From assembly GCA_022818135.1 (NCBI GenBank), contig JAFMSR010000010.1, positions 13,218,824-13,282,823 on the forward strand: DNA of 64,000 bases, read 5' to 3'. A program made the position numbers and the translations under genes. Under the pieces are notes generated by a model. The model was not told the origin of the DNA, made no database searches, and was given only the letters and a program-made list of their open reading frames with translations. Shown here in pieces: positions 12,061 to 24,928 of this stretch. Source of the DNA: Saxidomus purpurata (lineage: Eukaryota > Mollusca > Bivalvia > Venerida > Veneridae). The stretch's first letter is position 1; each line of letters starts with the position of its first letter.

Positions 12061-12346
12061 TCTGTTACATGAACCATCACTGGCTTACAGTTCATTCCAA
12101 CGATAAACAGTAATTGTATTGAAATGAATTGAAAATGGTGGTGCTAGAATAGTAAGAGATATTGCAAAATTAAAAAAGACATGAGTCGTTAATTGCCGGC
12201 CTCTTCTGTTGTTTGAAGACATTGCTCTACAGCACTTTTGAACAATGATTATTTTTAGTGGCCGAAAGTTTTATTTTCAAGACAAAAGTTGGTTATACAT
12301 GCCCTATTAAATAAGTGTGTACACGTCTGAATGTCTTGACTTTTGA
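12061..12346. other. Intergenic, nothing recognised
   Basis: No feature supported. Confidence 0.4.
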
Positions 12347-12557
<211 letters not shown>

Positions 12558-13073
12558 TTGTTTGTATAGGGGTTTTAATCTCGTCTAATACTGCATAAGC
12601 AGAAGCGAAGCAAAACTTACCAATGAAAAAAGAGCATGAAAAAAGCGCCAAATCATTAAAGCGTGCGCTCTTCATTGTCATGTAATTAACAACAATCCGT
12701 GTTCATTGCAGCTGTCAAGGCGCGGAACCATAATTTCGCAGCATCTTGGACGAATCCATTAATCCACATGTACTGTAACAGTACTTTTAATTTTTACTTT
12801 ATGAGCTTAGGTGTTTAATTTGATTTCTACCCGCTAGTTTAAAAACACATCTGTACGATAAATGTTTTAATGCAACAGATTTGAGCATCATTTGACTGGT
12901 TGAATAAAAATGCTGATAATTAAAGGAAAGTTCAAAGTTCAAATTCCCTTGTTCCTAATGAACCCTTCCGCTTTCTGCGGGTACGAAAATTTAGCAGTGC
13001 TAGTGTTAGACCTTGAATCAAAGGAAAGTACCCTTCGAGACATTTCATTACAGTAAGGTAAGTTATTGTTGGC
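12558..13073. other. Intergenic, nothing recognised
   Basis: AT-rich sequence; no exon, RNA gene or repeat that I can support. Confidence 0.45.
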
Positions 13074-13114
13074 TTTTTAGTTCAACTGGCACAAAGTTCC
13101 AGAGTGAGCTATTA

Positions 13115-13330
<216 letters not shown>

Positions 13331-13779
13331 TGATACCACAAGGCCCAGAGGTTAGATATTTGGCATATAGGTTTGCCTAGTGCACTTCTTCACACATTGT
13401 CCAAATTTTCCCCTTTGGATCAATATTGGTTCTGGCCTCGGGGTCGCTTGTTTACCATAGAATTACATAGGAAAACATTAAGAATCTTCTCCAAAACCAC
13501 AAGGCCTACAGCTTAGATATTTGGTATGTAGCATAGTCTTGTGAACCTCTACCATGTTTGTTCAAATTTTGCCCCTGGGGTCAATAGTGGCCCCTGGAAG
13601 GGTGGTCTTTATTTTTACATTGTAAAAACCTTGATTTACAAGGTATAAAGCTTAGATATTTGGTATGTAGCATTGTCTAATGGACTTTTACCAAGTTTGC
13701 TTCATATTGTACCCCCTGGGTCAAAATTGACTCCTCCCTGGGGGTCCTTTGTATATAGAGTAAAGGATTGAAGGAAAGT

Positions 13780-14240
13780 ACCTGGCTTCCATCATAACCA
13801 GTGAGTTGCTAAGGTTTCAAGTGACTTAACAACCATTGATTTCCCTAGCAACAACTAAGTTCCATAGCAACCAGTGACTTCCTTAGCAACAACCCAGTCT
13901 CTTGACAATCTGTGAGTTCAGCTAGCAACCAATGATTTACCAAGCAGCAAATGACTTCCCCTAGGAACAAGTGTTTTTCTTTGAATCCATCGACTTCCTT
14001 AGCAACAATTCAGTCCCCTATGAACAGACGTCTTTGTTAGCAGCCTTTGACTTTCTTAGCAATAACTTTGTCCCCTAGCAACCAGCGACTTCCTTTGCAT
14101 CCTTTAAGTCCTATGGTGACTAGTGATTTCCTTGTCAGCCATTGACTGCCCCTGGCAGCTGGTGACTTTAAGAGACTATTGTTCTTTTGAAACCAGTGAC
14201 TTTCCCTAGCAAGTACCGACTTCATTCAGCAACAAGTGAC
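13780..14240 (+). repeat. Degenerate short tandem repeat (AGCAACCAGTGACTTCC type)
   Basis: About 15 diverged units of roughly 28-32 bp containing 'cctagcaacaa' or 'agtgacttcc', inside the family A element. Confidence 0.7.
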
Positions 14241-14379
14241 TTATGTGCGCTGTTTATCAGGTGAGCAATATAGGGCAATCCTGGCTCTCTTGTTGTTTGC
14301 TTGTCAATTTCTTACATGGACACTTGAAATAAATAGCAAAAATGAATATGCAGTGAATATCATCGATCCAGTTGAACGT

Positions 14380-14999
14380 TTTACATGTAGGTAGATCAGA
14401 TGTGAAGATTTTATTGTTTTTGGCACAAATGTTTAGCACATCAAGATGATGTGTTGAGTGCAAGAACCCCTGTCTCTAAGGTCAAGGTCACAGTTGGACA
14501 TTAAAGGCATTGGAATCCTGTATATACTCACACATTTGTATCAAGACTGTAACTTTGTCATGCATTGAAAGATTTAAAAATAACATGGCACAAATATTCA
14601 GCAGATCAAGGCAATGTGTCGCCTGCAAGACCCTTGACCCATCCTCAAAGATTAATGTCAAACTTTGAGTTTAAAGGTCATGGAATCCTGTATACATAAT
14701 GTAACTGACATGCATAGGATTTTGAAAATTATAGACACAGATGCTGAGAACATGTAAATGATGTGTCATGTTCAAGTCCAGTATCCTTACCTTGAAGGTC
14801 AAGGTCATACTTGAAGGTCAAAGGTTTCAGAATCCTATATATATGCACATGTTCATGTATAGATTGTAACTCTGTTATATATTGAAAATTGTAAAATGAA
14901 ATGTCATAAATGTTCAGCTCATGGAGATAAAGTGTCATGTGCCAGTACTGAATCCTCACCTTCAAGGTCAAGATCACAGACGTTTAGACACCTCTTGTT
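14380..14999 (+). repeat. Partial HINE-like element with about 175-bp units
   Basis: Three to four units of the type found in family B (TGTAACTTTGTCATGCATTG, 'ggcacaaatattcagcac', 'aaggtcaaggtca'), ending at CACCTCTTGTT (14999). The 5' terminus is not visible. Confidence 0.65.
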
Positions 15000-15118
15000 G
15001 CTTTTTTTAAGAAAAGAACTCAGCAGATGGCAATTTTATCATATACCATTACAGTATAATGTGTTTGCAGTGTTTGCTGCAGGCACACAGGGGCTGAATG
15101 TAAGACACTGACCACTAT

Positions 15119-15698
15119 AAAGTCATATAAACAGTTGGAATTCAATACAACTCCATACAGTGGTAAAGCACTTTAAGAGAAAGTGCAGTGTACAAGAACC
15201 ATGATTGTATCTTGACTAATTGCAGTTATTGACCTTTGTTACTTTTCCTTTATTGGTTGGAATTCAATACATGTACAACTTTACACAATGGGGAAGCACA
15301 ATGAGAGGAAGACTTTAGTGCAGTGTACAAGAACCATAACTCTATCTTGACTAATTACATAATTATTGCCCTTTCAGCTTTGTTACTTTTCCTTGTCCGG
15401 AGCATGAGTTGAAAATTACTGGATGGACTTCAATGCAACTAAATACAATGGCCAAGCACAATAAGAGGAAGTGCACTGCAGTATACAAGAAACAACTCTA
15501 TATTGACTAGTTACAAAGTTATTGCCCTTTGTCACTTTTCCTTGTCCAGACCAGAACTTGAAAACTACTGGTTAGAATTCTATACTTCATACAATGGCTG
15601 ACCACAATAAGAGGAAGTGCAGTGTACAAGAACCATATTAACTCTATCTTGACTAATTACAGAGTTATTGCTAAGAACCATAACTCTGTTTAGTTTTT
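15119..15698 (+). repeat. HINE-like family C, left part (146-bp tandem units)
   Basis: Four units with GTGCAGTGTACAAGAACCAT and TTGCCCTTTGTTACTTTTCC. The element is cut at 15698 by a family A insertion and resumes at 16940. Confidence 0.75.
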
Positions 15699-16939
15699 AG
15701 CTCACCTGGCACAAAGTGCCAGAGTGAGATATTAGGATCGCTTTCCATCCGGGGTCCGTCGTACGTCTGTCTGTCTGTCCATCCGTCCACCATTTCCTTC
15801 AAACGACATCTCCTCTGAAACCACTGGGCCAATGTTGATGAAACTTTGCAGGCATGTTCCTTGCATAAAACTCTATCAAAGTTGTTAAGAGAATTCCATT
15901 CCATGCAGAACTCTGGTTGCTATGGCAACAAATAGGAAAAACTTAAAAAATCTTCTCTGAAACCAGAAGGCCTAGAGCTTAGATATTTGGCATGTAGCAT
16001 TGTCTAGTATATCTTTACCAAGATTGTTCAAATTATGACCCCCGGGTCAAAATTGACCCCGCATGGGTGGTCATTTAGTTTTGCATAGGCTTTTATAGGA
16101 AAAACTTTAAAAATCTTCTCTGAAATGACAAGCCCTAGGAGCTTATATATCTGGCATGTAGCATTTTCTAGTGGATCTTTACCAAGATTGTTCAAATTTT
16201 GACCCCCGGGTCAAAATTGAACCTGTGCGGGTGGTCATTTAGTTTTGCATAGGCTTTCATAGGAAAAACTTAAAAAATCTTCTTCTCTGAAACCGCAAGA
16301 CCTAGAGCTTAGATATTTAGCATGTGGCATTGTCTAGTGGACGTGTACCAAGATTGTTCAAATTATGAGCTCCGGGCCAAAATTTACCCTGCCCGGGGGG
16401 TCACTTGGTTTTACATAGGCTTATATAGGAAAAACTTAAACAATCTTCTTCTCTGAAACCACAAGGCCCAGAGCTTAGATATTTAGCATATGGCATTGTG
16501 TAGTGGACCACTACCAAGATTGTTCAAATTATGAGCCCTGGGTCAAAATTGACCCCGCCCGGGGGGTTACTTGGTTTTACATAGGCTTATATAGGAAAAA
16601 CTTAAACAATCTTCTCTGAAACCACGAGGCATAGAGCTTAGATATTTAGCATGTGGCATTGTCTAGTGGACCTCTACCAAGATTGTTCAAATTATGAGCC
16701 CTGGGTCAAAATTGACCCTTCCTGGGGGGGGGGGGAAGCACTTGATTTCACATAGGCTTATATACTAGGGAAAACTTTAAAAAAAAACAACTCAAGGCCG
16801 ACAGGCAGATAATAGATATTTGAAATGTTACTTAGTATTGTGTAGTGGACGTCTACGAATTACGTTAGAATCATGACCCCTTTTATTATAGTAAATGGTA
16901 GTCAGGTGAGAGATACAGGGCCATCATGGCCCTCTTGTT
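15699..16939 (+). mobile_element. HINE-like non-autonomous element, family A, complete
   Basis: The cleanest copy in the window. It starts AGCTCACCTGGCACAAAGTG, then TATTAGGATCGCTTTCCATC and a CTGTCTGTCTGTCC stretch, then five units of about 165 bp (GAGCTTAGATATTTAGCATG .. 'ttatataggaaaaactt'). It ends CAGGTGAGAGATACAGGGCC, a stem-loop GGGCCATCATGGCCC, and TCTTGTT. AGCTCACCTG and CAGGTGAG form the subterminal inverted repeat. There is no coding sequence and no clear target duplication. It splits a family C element whose uninterrupted counterpart is seen near 51.2 and 55.48 kb, so its borders are well fixed. Confidence 0.8.
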
Positions 16940-17026
16940 TACAAGATATTCTGTTGTCAATAACTTCTTCAGTTGATACAGCAGTCTTGAGGGGGTATTA
17001 ATCACATTAAGTTATAGGTTTAGTTT
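16940..17026 (+). repeat. HINE-like family C, right end
   Basis: Continues the element interrupted at 15698: 'gatattctgttgtcaata', then GGGGGTATTAATCACATTAA, the family C 3' inverted repeat and stem-loop. Confidence 0.7.
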
Positions 17027-17205
17027 AGCTCACCTGAGCACAAAGTGCTCAAGTGGAGCTTTTGTGATAACCCTGTGTGCCTTGTCTGTCATGTGTTGTC
17101 GTCAGAATGTTTCTTCAAATGCGTCTCTGAAACCACTGGGCCAATGTTGATGAAACTTGGCAAGGATGTTCCTTGCATGAAGTTCTATCCAAGGCCACTG
17201 TAATG
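17027..17205 (+). mobile_element. Family A element, 5' fragment
   Basis: AGCTCACCTGAGCACAAAGTGCTC start followed by 'ctgaaaccactgggccaatgttgatgaaacttgg' type sequence in part, breaking off near 17205. Confidence 0.6.
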
Positions 17206-17375
17206 ATATCAGCCATTGACTGGTTTTGTATTTGGAAGGTTTTAGCAGTAAGAAAAATGTGTTGAATTGTAGCATTAACCACAATAATCTGAAGTCAGTC
17301 ATTGTCATAAAGATTAAAATTGGGGATAATTATATTGAAGCAACACTCAATAACAAATTCTAATTTTTCACTAAG

Positions 17376-17457
17376 TTTCTGGAAAGATCCGACGGTTATG
17401 TAAGTGGGTCTATGTCTAGCAGTATGGACAGTGATAATTCATCTGATAGTGATACAG
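17376..17457 (+). CDS. Gene 2, internal exon, Ser/Asp-rich
   Basis: Candidate internal exon bounded by a T-rich acceptor (taatttttcactaag) and a donor GTCAGT at 17458. The open frame reads FLERSDGYVSGSMSSSMDSD and continues NSSDSDT, with one base left over. Low-complexity Ser/Asp stretches of this kind are typical of acidic linker segments and casein-kinase substrates, but nothing specific can be inferred. The phase matches the exon at 18227. There is no neighbouring exon upstream that I can support. The gene is not recognised. Confidence 0.5.
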
Positions 17458-18226
17458 GTCAGTACCATGATTGTAGATATAAAAATGTTCATAAAATCTA
17501 GCTTTTACCACAATTACATTACTGTGAAAGCCTTTTTAGTTATACAGACACTATCTAAAAATTTAAACATTTCCAGTGGGCTGTGCTTTCCTTTCAAATT
17601 TTTGCATCCCAAATACTTGATACCACCTCCTGGAGCCATCAAATAATGTTGATAGAAACCTTTATGGACAATTACTGCAGTCATTTAAAGTTGTATATCA
17701 TGCTTACATCTCAGTTAAGGTTGTTACAGTTTGGTGTTTAACTTCACACTATAAAGCATGCATGATCTTTACATCTCTCAAGTACTATATTGTTTAGCGC
17801 CTGTTCAAACAGTGTTTTTGGTCATTTTAACATTTGGGCAGTTTATACCTAACAAGTGTTCCTGGGTAGAACCAGTACTAGACTCCTATGACAAACATCA
17901 TATACTCTGTATAAAACTTTCAACTTTCACACATAAAGGGACATGATGGGTAGCAGGGCATGAACCTATGGCCCTCAGTCTATGAGAGGTTACAGTGATT
18001 TCAATGAGATTTGTATGCAGTTTTTTGTTTTTGTAAAATACATTTTTAAGTCCTAGGAGAATTTTGAATGAATTATTTCCAAACTGTCTAAAAATATTGT
18101 TTTTTTTTTCCAATTTTTCATGGTTAAAATGAAGAAACATACTTTGTCAGCATGCAACAGAATCAAACAAATAATAGTATTTTCACACTTTTAGTTTTAC
18201 TTAACTTAGTCCTTGTGTTTTGGTAG
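17458..18226 (+). other. Gene 2 intron
   Basis: GT-AG intron with GTCAGT donor and ttttggtag acceptor. I see no mobile element; a weak tRNA-like promoter box near 17960 was not convincing. Confidence 0.45.
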
Positions 18227-18283
18227 GAATAATGCTATGCCAGAGAGAAAAGACAGTCTGGAAATCAGAAAAAGGCAGAAAAG
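18227..18283 (+). CDS. Gene 2, internal exon, basic
   Basis: Fifty-seven bases between the acceptor ccttgtgttttggtag and the donor GTAACA at 18284. In the phase dictated by the exon ending at 17457 it reads through as IMLCQREKTVWKSEKGRK, completing a split Gly codon first and ending with one base over. The other open frame (NNAMPERKDSLEIRKRQK) would not fit the upstream phase. The next exon must start with two codon-completing bases; I found none that is convincing between 18.3 and 31 kb, a region rebuilt by transposons. Whether this gene continues into the exons at 40.4-46.3 kb cannot be decided: the phases do not join directly. Confidence 0.48.
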
Positions 18284-18719
18284 GTAACAATGTAGCTTAT
18301 ATTTTAGGTTGTTCTAATTTTTTTGGAAGTGCTAATAGAGCATATCCCATGTAGTGCTATTTTGATAGGTTGTATTGTGCAAAGATGGTTACCATGGCAA
18401 CTGCAAACCTGTTGAGATCCACAAAATTGGTGAATTTGCACGTTTAATTTAATTACCACCTAAATATGCATTTTCTGGCACAAATGTGTCTGCAAATATT
18501 CCTGATGATCATCAGTTTCATCTTCCTTTTGTTTTTTTTTTAATTTTTAAAAAAATATACCATTGTACCAAGCAGTTATAATTATTTGAAGTGAGGGACA
18601 ATTATTTGTAAATAGTTAAATGACCGATTATGAAGCTACAATTTTGAACAGCTTGTATAAATCTTAACAAATGGTACAGTTTGGAAAAAAAAACAATTGG
18701 GTGTAAAGTTTTGTAAATC
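18284..18719. other. Probable intron sequence, nothing recognised
   Basis: AT-rich sequence after the gene 2 donor; no feature supported. Confidence 0.4.
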
Positions 18720-19459
18720 TTTGAGCATAACATCTAATATGGTTGCCATGGTTACCAAATATCAAAATACACAAACATTAGGACCATGATGGAAAAACAA
18801 ATAGAAAAACTTTGTGTATGCAATAGAGGTAGTATTTTTCATTTGATCTTTGTCAGTATGATTGCCTTGATGAGATCTATGTAGATCAAGTTAAAATATG
18901 GATCATCTGGGGTTAAAAACGTTATGATGTCAAATTGTACAAATCAAGGCTGAGTTTAAAGTTGGCTTGTATCGAGTCAAAAACTAGGTCACAGGGCTAA
19001 GTCATAGAAAAACCTTGTATATGCAATATAGGCTGCAGTTTTCTTTTGATCTTCATGAAAATCTACATAAATTCTAGATAAATTCTACATAGAGCTTGTA
19101 TATTGGTCATGTGGGGTCAAAAACTAGGTCACAGGATCAAATCAGAAAACCCTTGTGTATGCAATAGAGGTTGTAATTTTCATTTTATCTTCATGAAACT
19201 TGGTCAGTATGAATGTCTTGATAAAATTAAGGTCAAGGTTGAATAAAGGTTATCCGGGGACAAAACTAGGTCATCCGTTAAAAACCTTGTGTATGCCATA
19301 CAGGTGACATTTACAACCCAATCATCATGTAAATTGGTCTTGTCAAGGTCAAACAGAATGTCTGTGTTTATGATATCTAGTTTAGGGTTGTACACTTTGG
19401 TCACATATTGTTACAAGGTCTCCGGTGAGCGATATAGGGCCATCTTGGCCCTCTTGTTT
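18720..19459 (+). mobile_element. HINE-like element with a family A tail and a different body, 5' end not seen
   Basis: About five degenerate units of about 120 bp ('aaaaactaggtcacaggatc', 'cttgtgtatgcaatagagg', 'atcttcatgaaacttggtca') followed by GGTGAGCGATATAGGGCCAT and GGCCCTCTTGTT at 19459. The tail equals that of family A while the internal repeat is unrelated to the family A unit. A second member starts on the minus strand at 63009. Confidence 0.7.
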
Positions 19460-19829
19460 AGACTTTTTCTATCACCTTTATGTTCAATTCAAGTTTCAAC
19501 TCTTAACTTTTGGTAACAGTTTGAATTGATAACCAGCCAGTTTTCTTTGAAAATCTTTGTTGTATGTTTTTGGTACAAATAAAGGTGATTTCTGCCAGTA
19601 AGACATCTTTCTGTGTAAAATTAGAGCTACATGTTATTGTTGTCCTGGGACTTCAGCAGAAGTTTCTTAAATAGAGAACACAGTGTCATGGTTTATGCAA
19701 TGCATTATCTTTTCTAAAGAGAGGGATGTGGGAATTGAGCCAATAAAAAATGTGATGTTAAGATATGACAAAATTTCAAGTCAGCACTAATTCTAAGTAC
19801 CGTAATTGATTTACTCAGAAAACGATGCA
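19460..19829. other. Nothing recognised
   Basis: AT-rich spacer between two repeat arrays. Confidence 0.4.
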
Positions 19830-20517
19830 CAATGTATTGCATATAATTTGACAAGTTTGATTAAAACTACTAGTTTTTGTGTTGATTTTTTGGAGAAAAG
19901 GCAATACATAGGGATCACTTTGTCCATCTGCTTGTCTGTCTGTCACACAAACAACGTTGGCTATAACTTTGCAATTTCTTAAGATTTCTTCATCAAACTT
20001 AGCAACTGTATTGCTTATGACAAAAAACCCATGATGCCGCCAAATTTTGTAGGTCAATATCATATTTGACAGAGTTATGCCCCTTTTTGTACTTAGATTT
20101 TGACTATATAACTTTGTCATTACTTATGATTTATTCATCAAACTCTCAAATTGTATTGCTAATGACAAAATGGTTGTGATGCCGACAAATTTGGTCATTT
20201 CTTAAAATTTCTTCATCTAACTTTTAAATTACATTGCTTAAATTATGACAAAAGGGTTGTGATGTTGCCAAATTTTGTAAGTCAAGGTCATATTTGACAG
20301 AGGTATGCCCTTTTTTGTACTTAGATTTTGGCTATAACATTGCCATTTCTCATGATTTCTTCATCAAACTCTCAAATTGCATTGCAAATGACAAAATAGT
20401 TGTGCTGCTAACAAATTTTGTAGGTCAAGGTCATATTTCACAGAATTATACCCTTTTTTGAACTTTGATTTCATCTCGAAAATTTAAGGTTGGCTATAAT
20501 TAACTTTGCCATTTCTT
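19830..20517 (+). repeat. Tandem array of about 145-180-bp units, left part
   Basis: Four diverged units with 'ttcttcatcaaactctcaaa', 'gacaaaatggttgtgatgcc' and 'ggtcatatttgacagag'. It is interrupted at 20518 and resumes at 26458. Confidence 0.75.
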
Positions 20518-21020
20518 AAAGTGACATTATGCGCATCTTACTGCACATAGTATTTATTTTGGTGACATTTTTATAAAAGCAATTTTCGGTTGCTGAGCAT
20601 TTAAATGTGTTAAACTAATGATAATGCCGCATCCGGGTCGTACCGACTATACCTCGAACGGGGTTGGTGGACCTAATAAGCACAATTACAAAAGATAATG
20701 CCGCATTAGTATTTGAAGTTGGTGCTTTAGAAATAAAAAAAATGGACTGATGAAATATTATTCCTTTCTTGGCAGTGATCTCCCTTGTGTAATTAGTGTT
20801 GACTTGTTGCCGGTAGAGATTTTGGCAACTCCAAAAAAGGAGTAGGGAAGCAACTCCTTCATGCATTTGTTTATTTCTTAAATTGACTCTCCCAGTCAAA
20901 ATAGGAAAATGAATATTTGAAAAGTTATTATTTCGTACTGTTAGCAGGAAGTATTGGGTTAAAAACTATTATTTCCTGTACCCTTTGTATACAGTAGTCG
21001 GAACGTAACAGTTGTCACAC

Positions 21021-21170
21021 GGAGCGCACGATACACGCACGATGTACGCACGATACACGCACGTTAGACGCACGTTGCACGTTCGGTAAATACACGATGA
21101 GCGATTCAGAACGATACACGATATACACGATGTACGAAGCGCACGCTACACGCTATACGATAAACGGATT
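21021..21170 (+). repeat. Left subterminal repeat block of the TIR element
   Basis: About 12 copies of 11-15-bp motifs such as CACGATACACG, ACGATGTACGC and ACGCACGTT; high CpG content compared with surroundings. Confidence 0.75.
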
Positions 21171-22989
21171 ACACGTTAAATTATACGGTCACTTTGGGAT
21201 TTCACATTTTATCTAAATTAAGACCTTTTAATCAGACCGAAAGTATCAGATCAATTAGAAGCTTCGTACCTTAACAATAAAAAATGGCATCGATAAGTGT
21301 CAAAGATCCACAGTTTTCATATCACAGTATGTGTCAAATTTGAACACCTGTCGGAGTGACTGGCAGGAGATTCATCCCGATGTGCGAGAAAATGGGCGTA
21401 ATTAAAATTATTTGCCATCAACACTTTTCGTTAAATAAATTCTACATTAAAGACACGTTTTAGAACCGTGGCATATAAATGTTCAAATATAATAATCTTA
21501 TACTGGAACCTTGAATGGATATGTTGATGCGTGTCAAGTGGGTGAGGTAAATTGACATTGAAGAAACTGAAAGCTTGAAATGGCGCTTCCGAATTAATCA
21601 AGCATTAAGAACGAGGTTTTTAATGTTATTTTGTAGTATTTATAGTTGTGATGATTATACGGCCCCTAATTTTTACCAATGTTTTAATAGAAAAAAAGTT
21701 TTGAACAATATTTAGGTTTTTTCTGGTAGCCCGAAAGTGAAAATTGTCCCTCTGGAAATCTAAGATTATTCTTAGAGAAGGGAAGATCATTAAAGCGCAA
21801 TGCAGTATTTATGTACTGTGGACTATGATGATTAATTTTATATGAAGTTTTATATCATGTTACTTTATATTTTGTTTTAGTGGGCCTATTCTTTAGGTGG
21901 GGTATATAAAAACACATTTGAAAAATGAACCTCTAGGTAACAGTAATATTTTCTAGAGTGAAAAAGGTTATTAAAGTTCATTTTTGTTTCAATGTAGTTT
22001 AATTCATGGCACTCAGTTCCTTATACTTTATGTCACTGCTACCATTCTTTTAGATTCAGAACCCCTGTCAAGGTGGTTGGGGTAATAATATATGGGGGTA
22101 GTAATAAATTTAAAGTAAAATTAAACCGACTGTTATGTATTATAACTTTTCTCACCCATTTTGGAATAAAATTTGTAAAACTTTCTAGGATATGAACCAA
22201 ATAATAGGTTAAAACTCATTTGCAAAATTATTTTGGACCCTCTGTAGAATAATGGAATGGTCCAATTTCATGACATAACTATGCATCTAGTGGTGGACAG
22301 CAGATTCAATTAGAACCCTGGAGAAGACACATCTCACAGCCTAGATTATACAGTCTCAAGATGCCATATATGGTGTTAACACATACATGTATGTACATGT
22401 AACATATAATCTTATATGGAATTATATGTTTATTTGACATACTGATGATGAAGAAGATACAATTAACACCAATGGATGGTTAATTACTGGGCAGCAAAAT
22501 GATGTACATTCCATATTTAATCTATCTGATGGCATTTTTTACATAAGTAGTTTCATCAGTATAAAGGCTATGAGACTATAGCATTTAGATGTACACATAT
22601 TTCCAAGATTGATTTTGTTTGCATATCCTATGTACATAACTCTGCTGATATTATGAGGTGGTAATACATGTACATACACTATACATGTAGTAAATCATTT
22701 GGAAAAATTGTTCCTGGAATACACATGTAGCAGTAGCAAATAAATTGATGAAAGACTGACAACAATATGAAAGAGCTAAGCAACACTCTTTACATGTATT
22801 TATAAAAGGGAGTGTCACCTCACATGTTAAAAAAAACTCAATAACTATGAGACTGCAGAATAGAGCTCAGCAATGATGAAACTCGTGTTTTTTTATAGAT
22901 ATTTTGGAATTTAGATAAGTAGAAAGATCTAAAAAGATCTATATTTGTTCAAATGAATGTAAGCTAGGCATTTAAGGAAACTAACAGAG

Positions 22990-23160
22990 ATGAGGAACAA
23001 ATTTAATAAACCGGGCAGAGTTCAAGCACCGCCTCTGCCACACTTACAGGTAAAAAGGCCCTTTGAAGGATTTCTAAAATGGATTCAATTTATGAAACTA
23101 ACCAGAGGAGATCTGTCAGAAGTACTATATGACTACATAACTATACAACCGGTCTACTGA
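22990..23160 (+). CDS. Small open frame inside the TIR element, unknown
   Basis: Fifty-six codons from an ATG to TGA, starting MRNKFNKPGRVQAPPLPHLQ and continuing with VKRPFEGFLKWIQFMKL. The composition is more protein-like than other frames nearby and it stays open for nine codons upstream of the ATG. There is no recognised motif, start context is ordinary, and no neighbour supports it. It could be a remnant of a protein once carried by the element, or chance. Confidence 0.2.
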   Translation: MRNKFNKPGRVQAPPLPHLQVKRPFEGFLKWIQFMKLTRGDLSEVLYDYITIQPVY

Positions 23161-24459
23161 GACCAGAGTAAATTGTGACTTAGTAATAGATGTGATGTTC
23201 ATATTATTTTCTTTATTAAGCTATTAAGATTACAAACTTCACACAATTAATATAGAGATGTCAAAAATAAAACTACTAAAAAATAGGTGTTAGCCGGTAT
23301 CACTGGCTTTACGGGAAGTCAACACAAGCACAATTTTGCCATCTTAGCCTTAAAAGAAATCTTATTTTTTAAAATGTTTTATTCATTTTATACAAAATGA
23401 TAATGGTACTTTTTTAATGATATTATACTATTGTATACTTAAATAATTAAGCTCTTTGCAGAACTTACTACTTAATTTAATAAGGATCTTCAGTAAATGA
23501 ACTACTTGTAATACTAAAATACAATTATTAATCAAGTGTGAGGGTTCTCACAAGACGGATATATATTACAAATCTAATAAAACCTATTTCAAGGTATACA
23601 ACTTGATTAAAATCATTTTTTTCTATGTGCGTCCTTCTGAAGTAAGAGTCTGTTATAGTTAAACTGGTAAGAAAGATGCAGGTGATCATATGTAGAATCT
23701 GTATGACCAGTGGCCAGTCCAAACCTGCAAGGATCTACTTACTGATCATGATAAAAGGGTTGATGTTTCATTCAACTGGAGGTAGTAGGAGTAGGTTTGT
23801 AAGCAGAAACCGGCTTACATTTATCCTGAACCCGCCCCCTACCCCCTCCGTCCCCAACATATAACAGATAATAGCCAGTGATATTTGTTTAGTTATAATT
23901 ATTATATGGTGCCATACAGGCAGTGCAAACTACCATACAGTATTAAATAATATATAAGATATAAGTTACAGTTACAGTATTTTATAACTGAAACAAGCAT
24001 GTAACAGGTACAGTGGTTGGGCAACCCCTACTAACATGTCACCCGTCACTCCCTGCTAATTTCTGTTATGTGCAGACTATGATTTGCTAAATAATAACAA
24101 GATTGAATTTTTATGTTTTGGGTTGCCAATTTAAATCAACACCCACTAACCAATGAAAAAGCATGTTTACTACTACAATTAAAATACTAAGTACTTATTA
24201 AATATAAAAAAAATGCATTTATACAAGAATTTTTAGGATTTTGACTAGTGACCTACAGGAAGGGGTCTGATAGCAACTGGAGTAAATTAGATAACTAATT
24301 TTATCAGTCATTTGACAGTCTACTATGTTATTCTCCAACAATCTTTATACACATTAACTTAGGGCTTTTCTTATACTGAGAATAATCATTAATAGTGAAA
24401 CCATGCAAGTCCAAGCTTATCCATTTCTGGCTTGAATTTTAGTCTCTGTGTGGTAAAAG

Positions 24460-24759
24460 CTATGCAGTCAAATAGCCAGTGAGGGGTGTTACATTATACA
24501 ATGCACTAGATGCAAACATGGTCAACCCAAAGTATGTACCAACCCGAGCTGGTTGGTAGTAAGTTTGCGCCCAGCCTAAGATGTGTGATTGATTTGTCCA
24601 TTTTGTTATTTGTCGAGTATCCCATAGGACGGCCAGGTCGCTCTGTTTTGCGGCAAAATGTGTTCTTTTAAGTTTCAATTCTCTACACAATCCATCCAGG
24701 ATAGTGGTTTGAATCCTGGCATATATTTCTGTGGGTGAGTATGGTATGTCCTGGATCAT
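24460..24759 (-). pseudogene. Open frame of 99 residues, possible retroelement tail
   Basis: Minus-strand frame containing DIPYSPTEIYARIQTTILDG. It lies downstream (on the minus strand) of an RNase H remnant, where non-LTR retroelements carry a poorly conserved C-terminal region. I cannot match any motif with confidence. Confidence 0.2.
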
Positions 24760-24928
24760 GGCCCCTAAACCAGGCCCCTTTTGTCTGCATCATCTGCTCT
24801 CATTACCAGATATTATTATAAACCTACATGAGCTGGGCACTATGACATGGTACATAACTGGTAAGCCTGTTTTTAGGCATTGATAAAATTTATGAATAAT
24901 AACAATGTGTTCAATAACTCTGGTCTAG

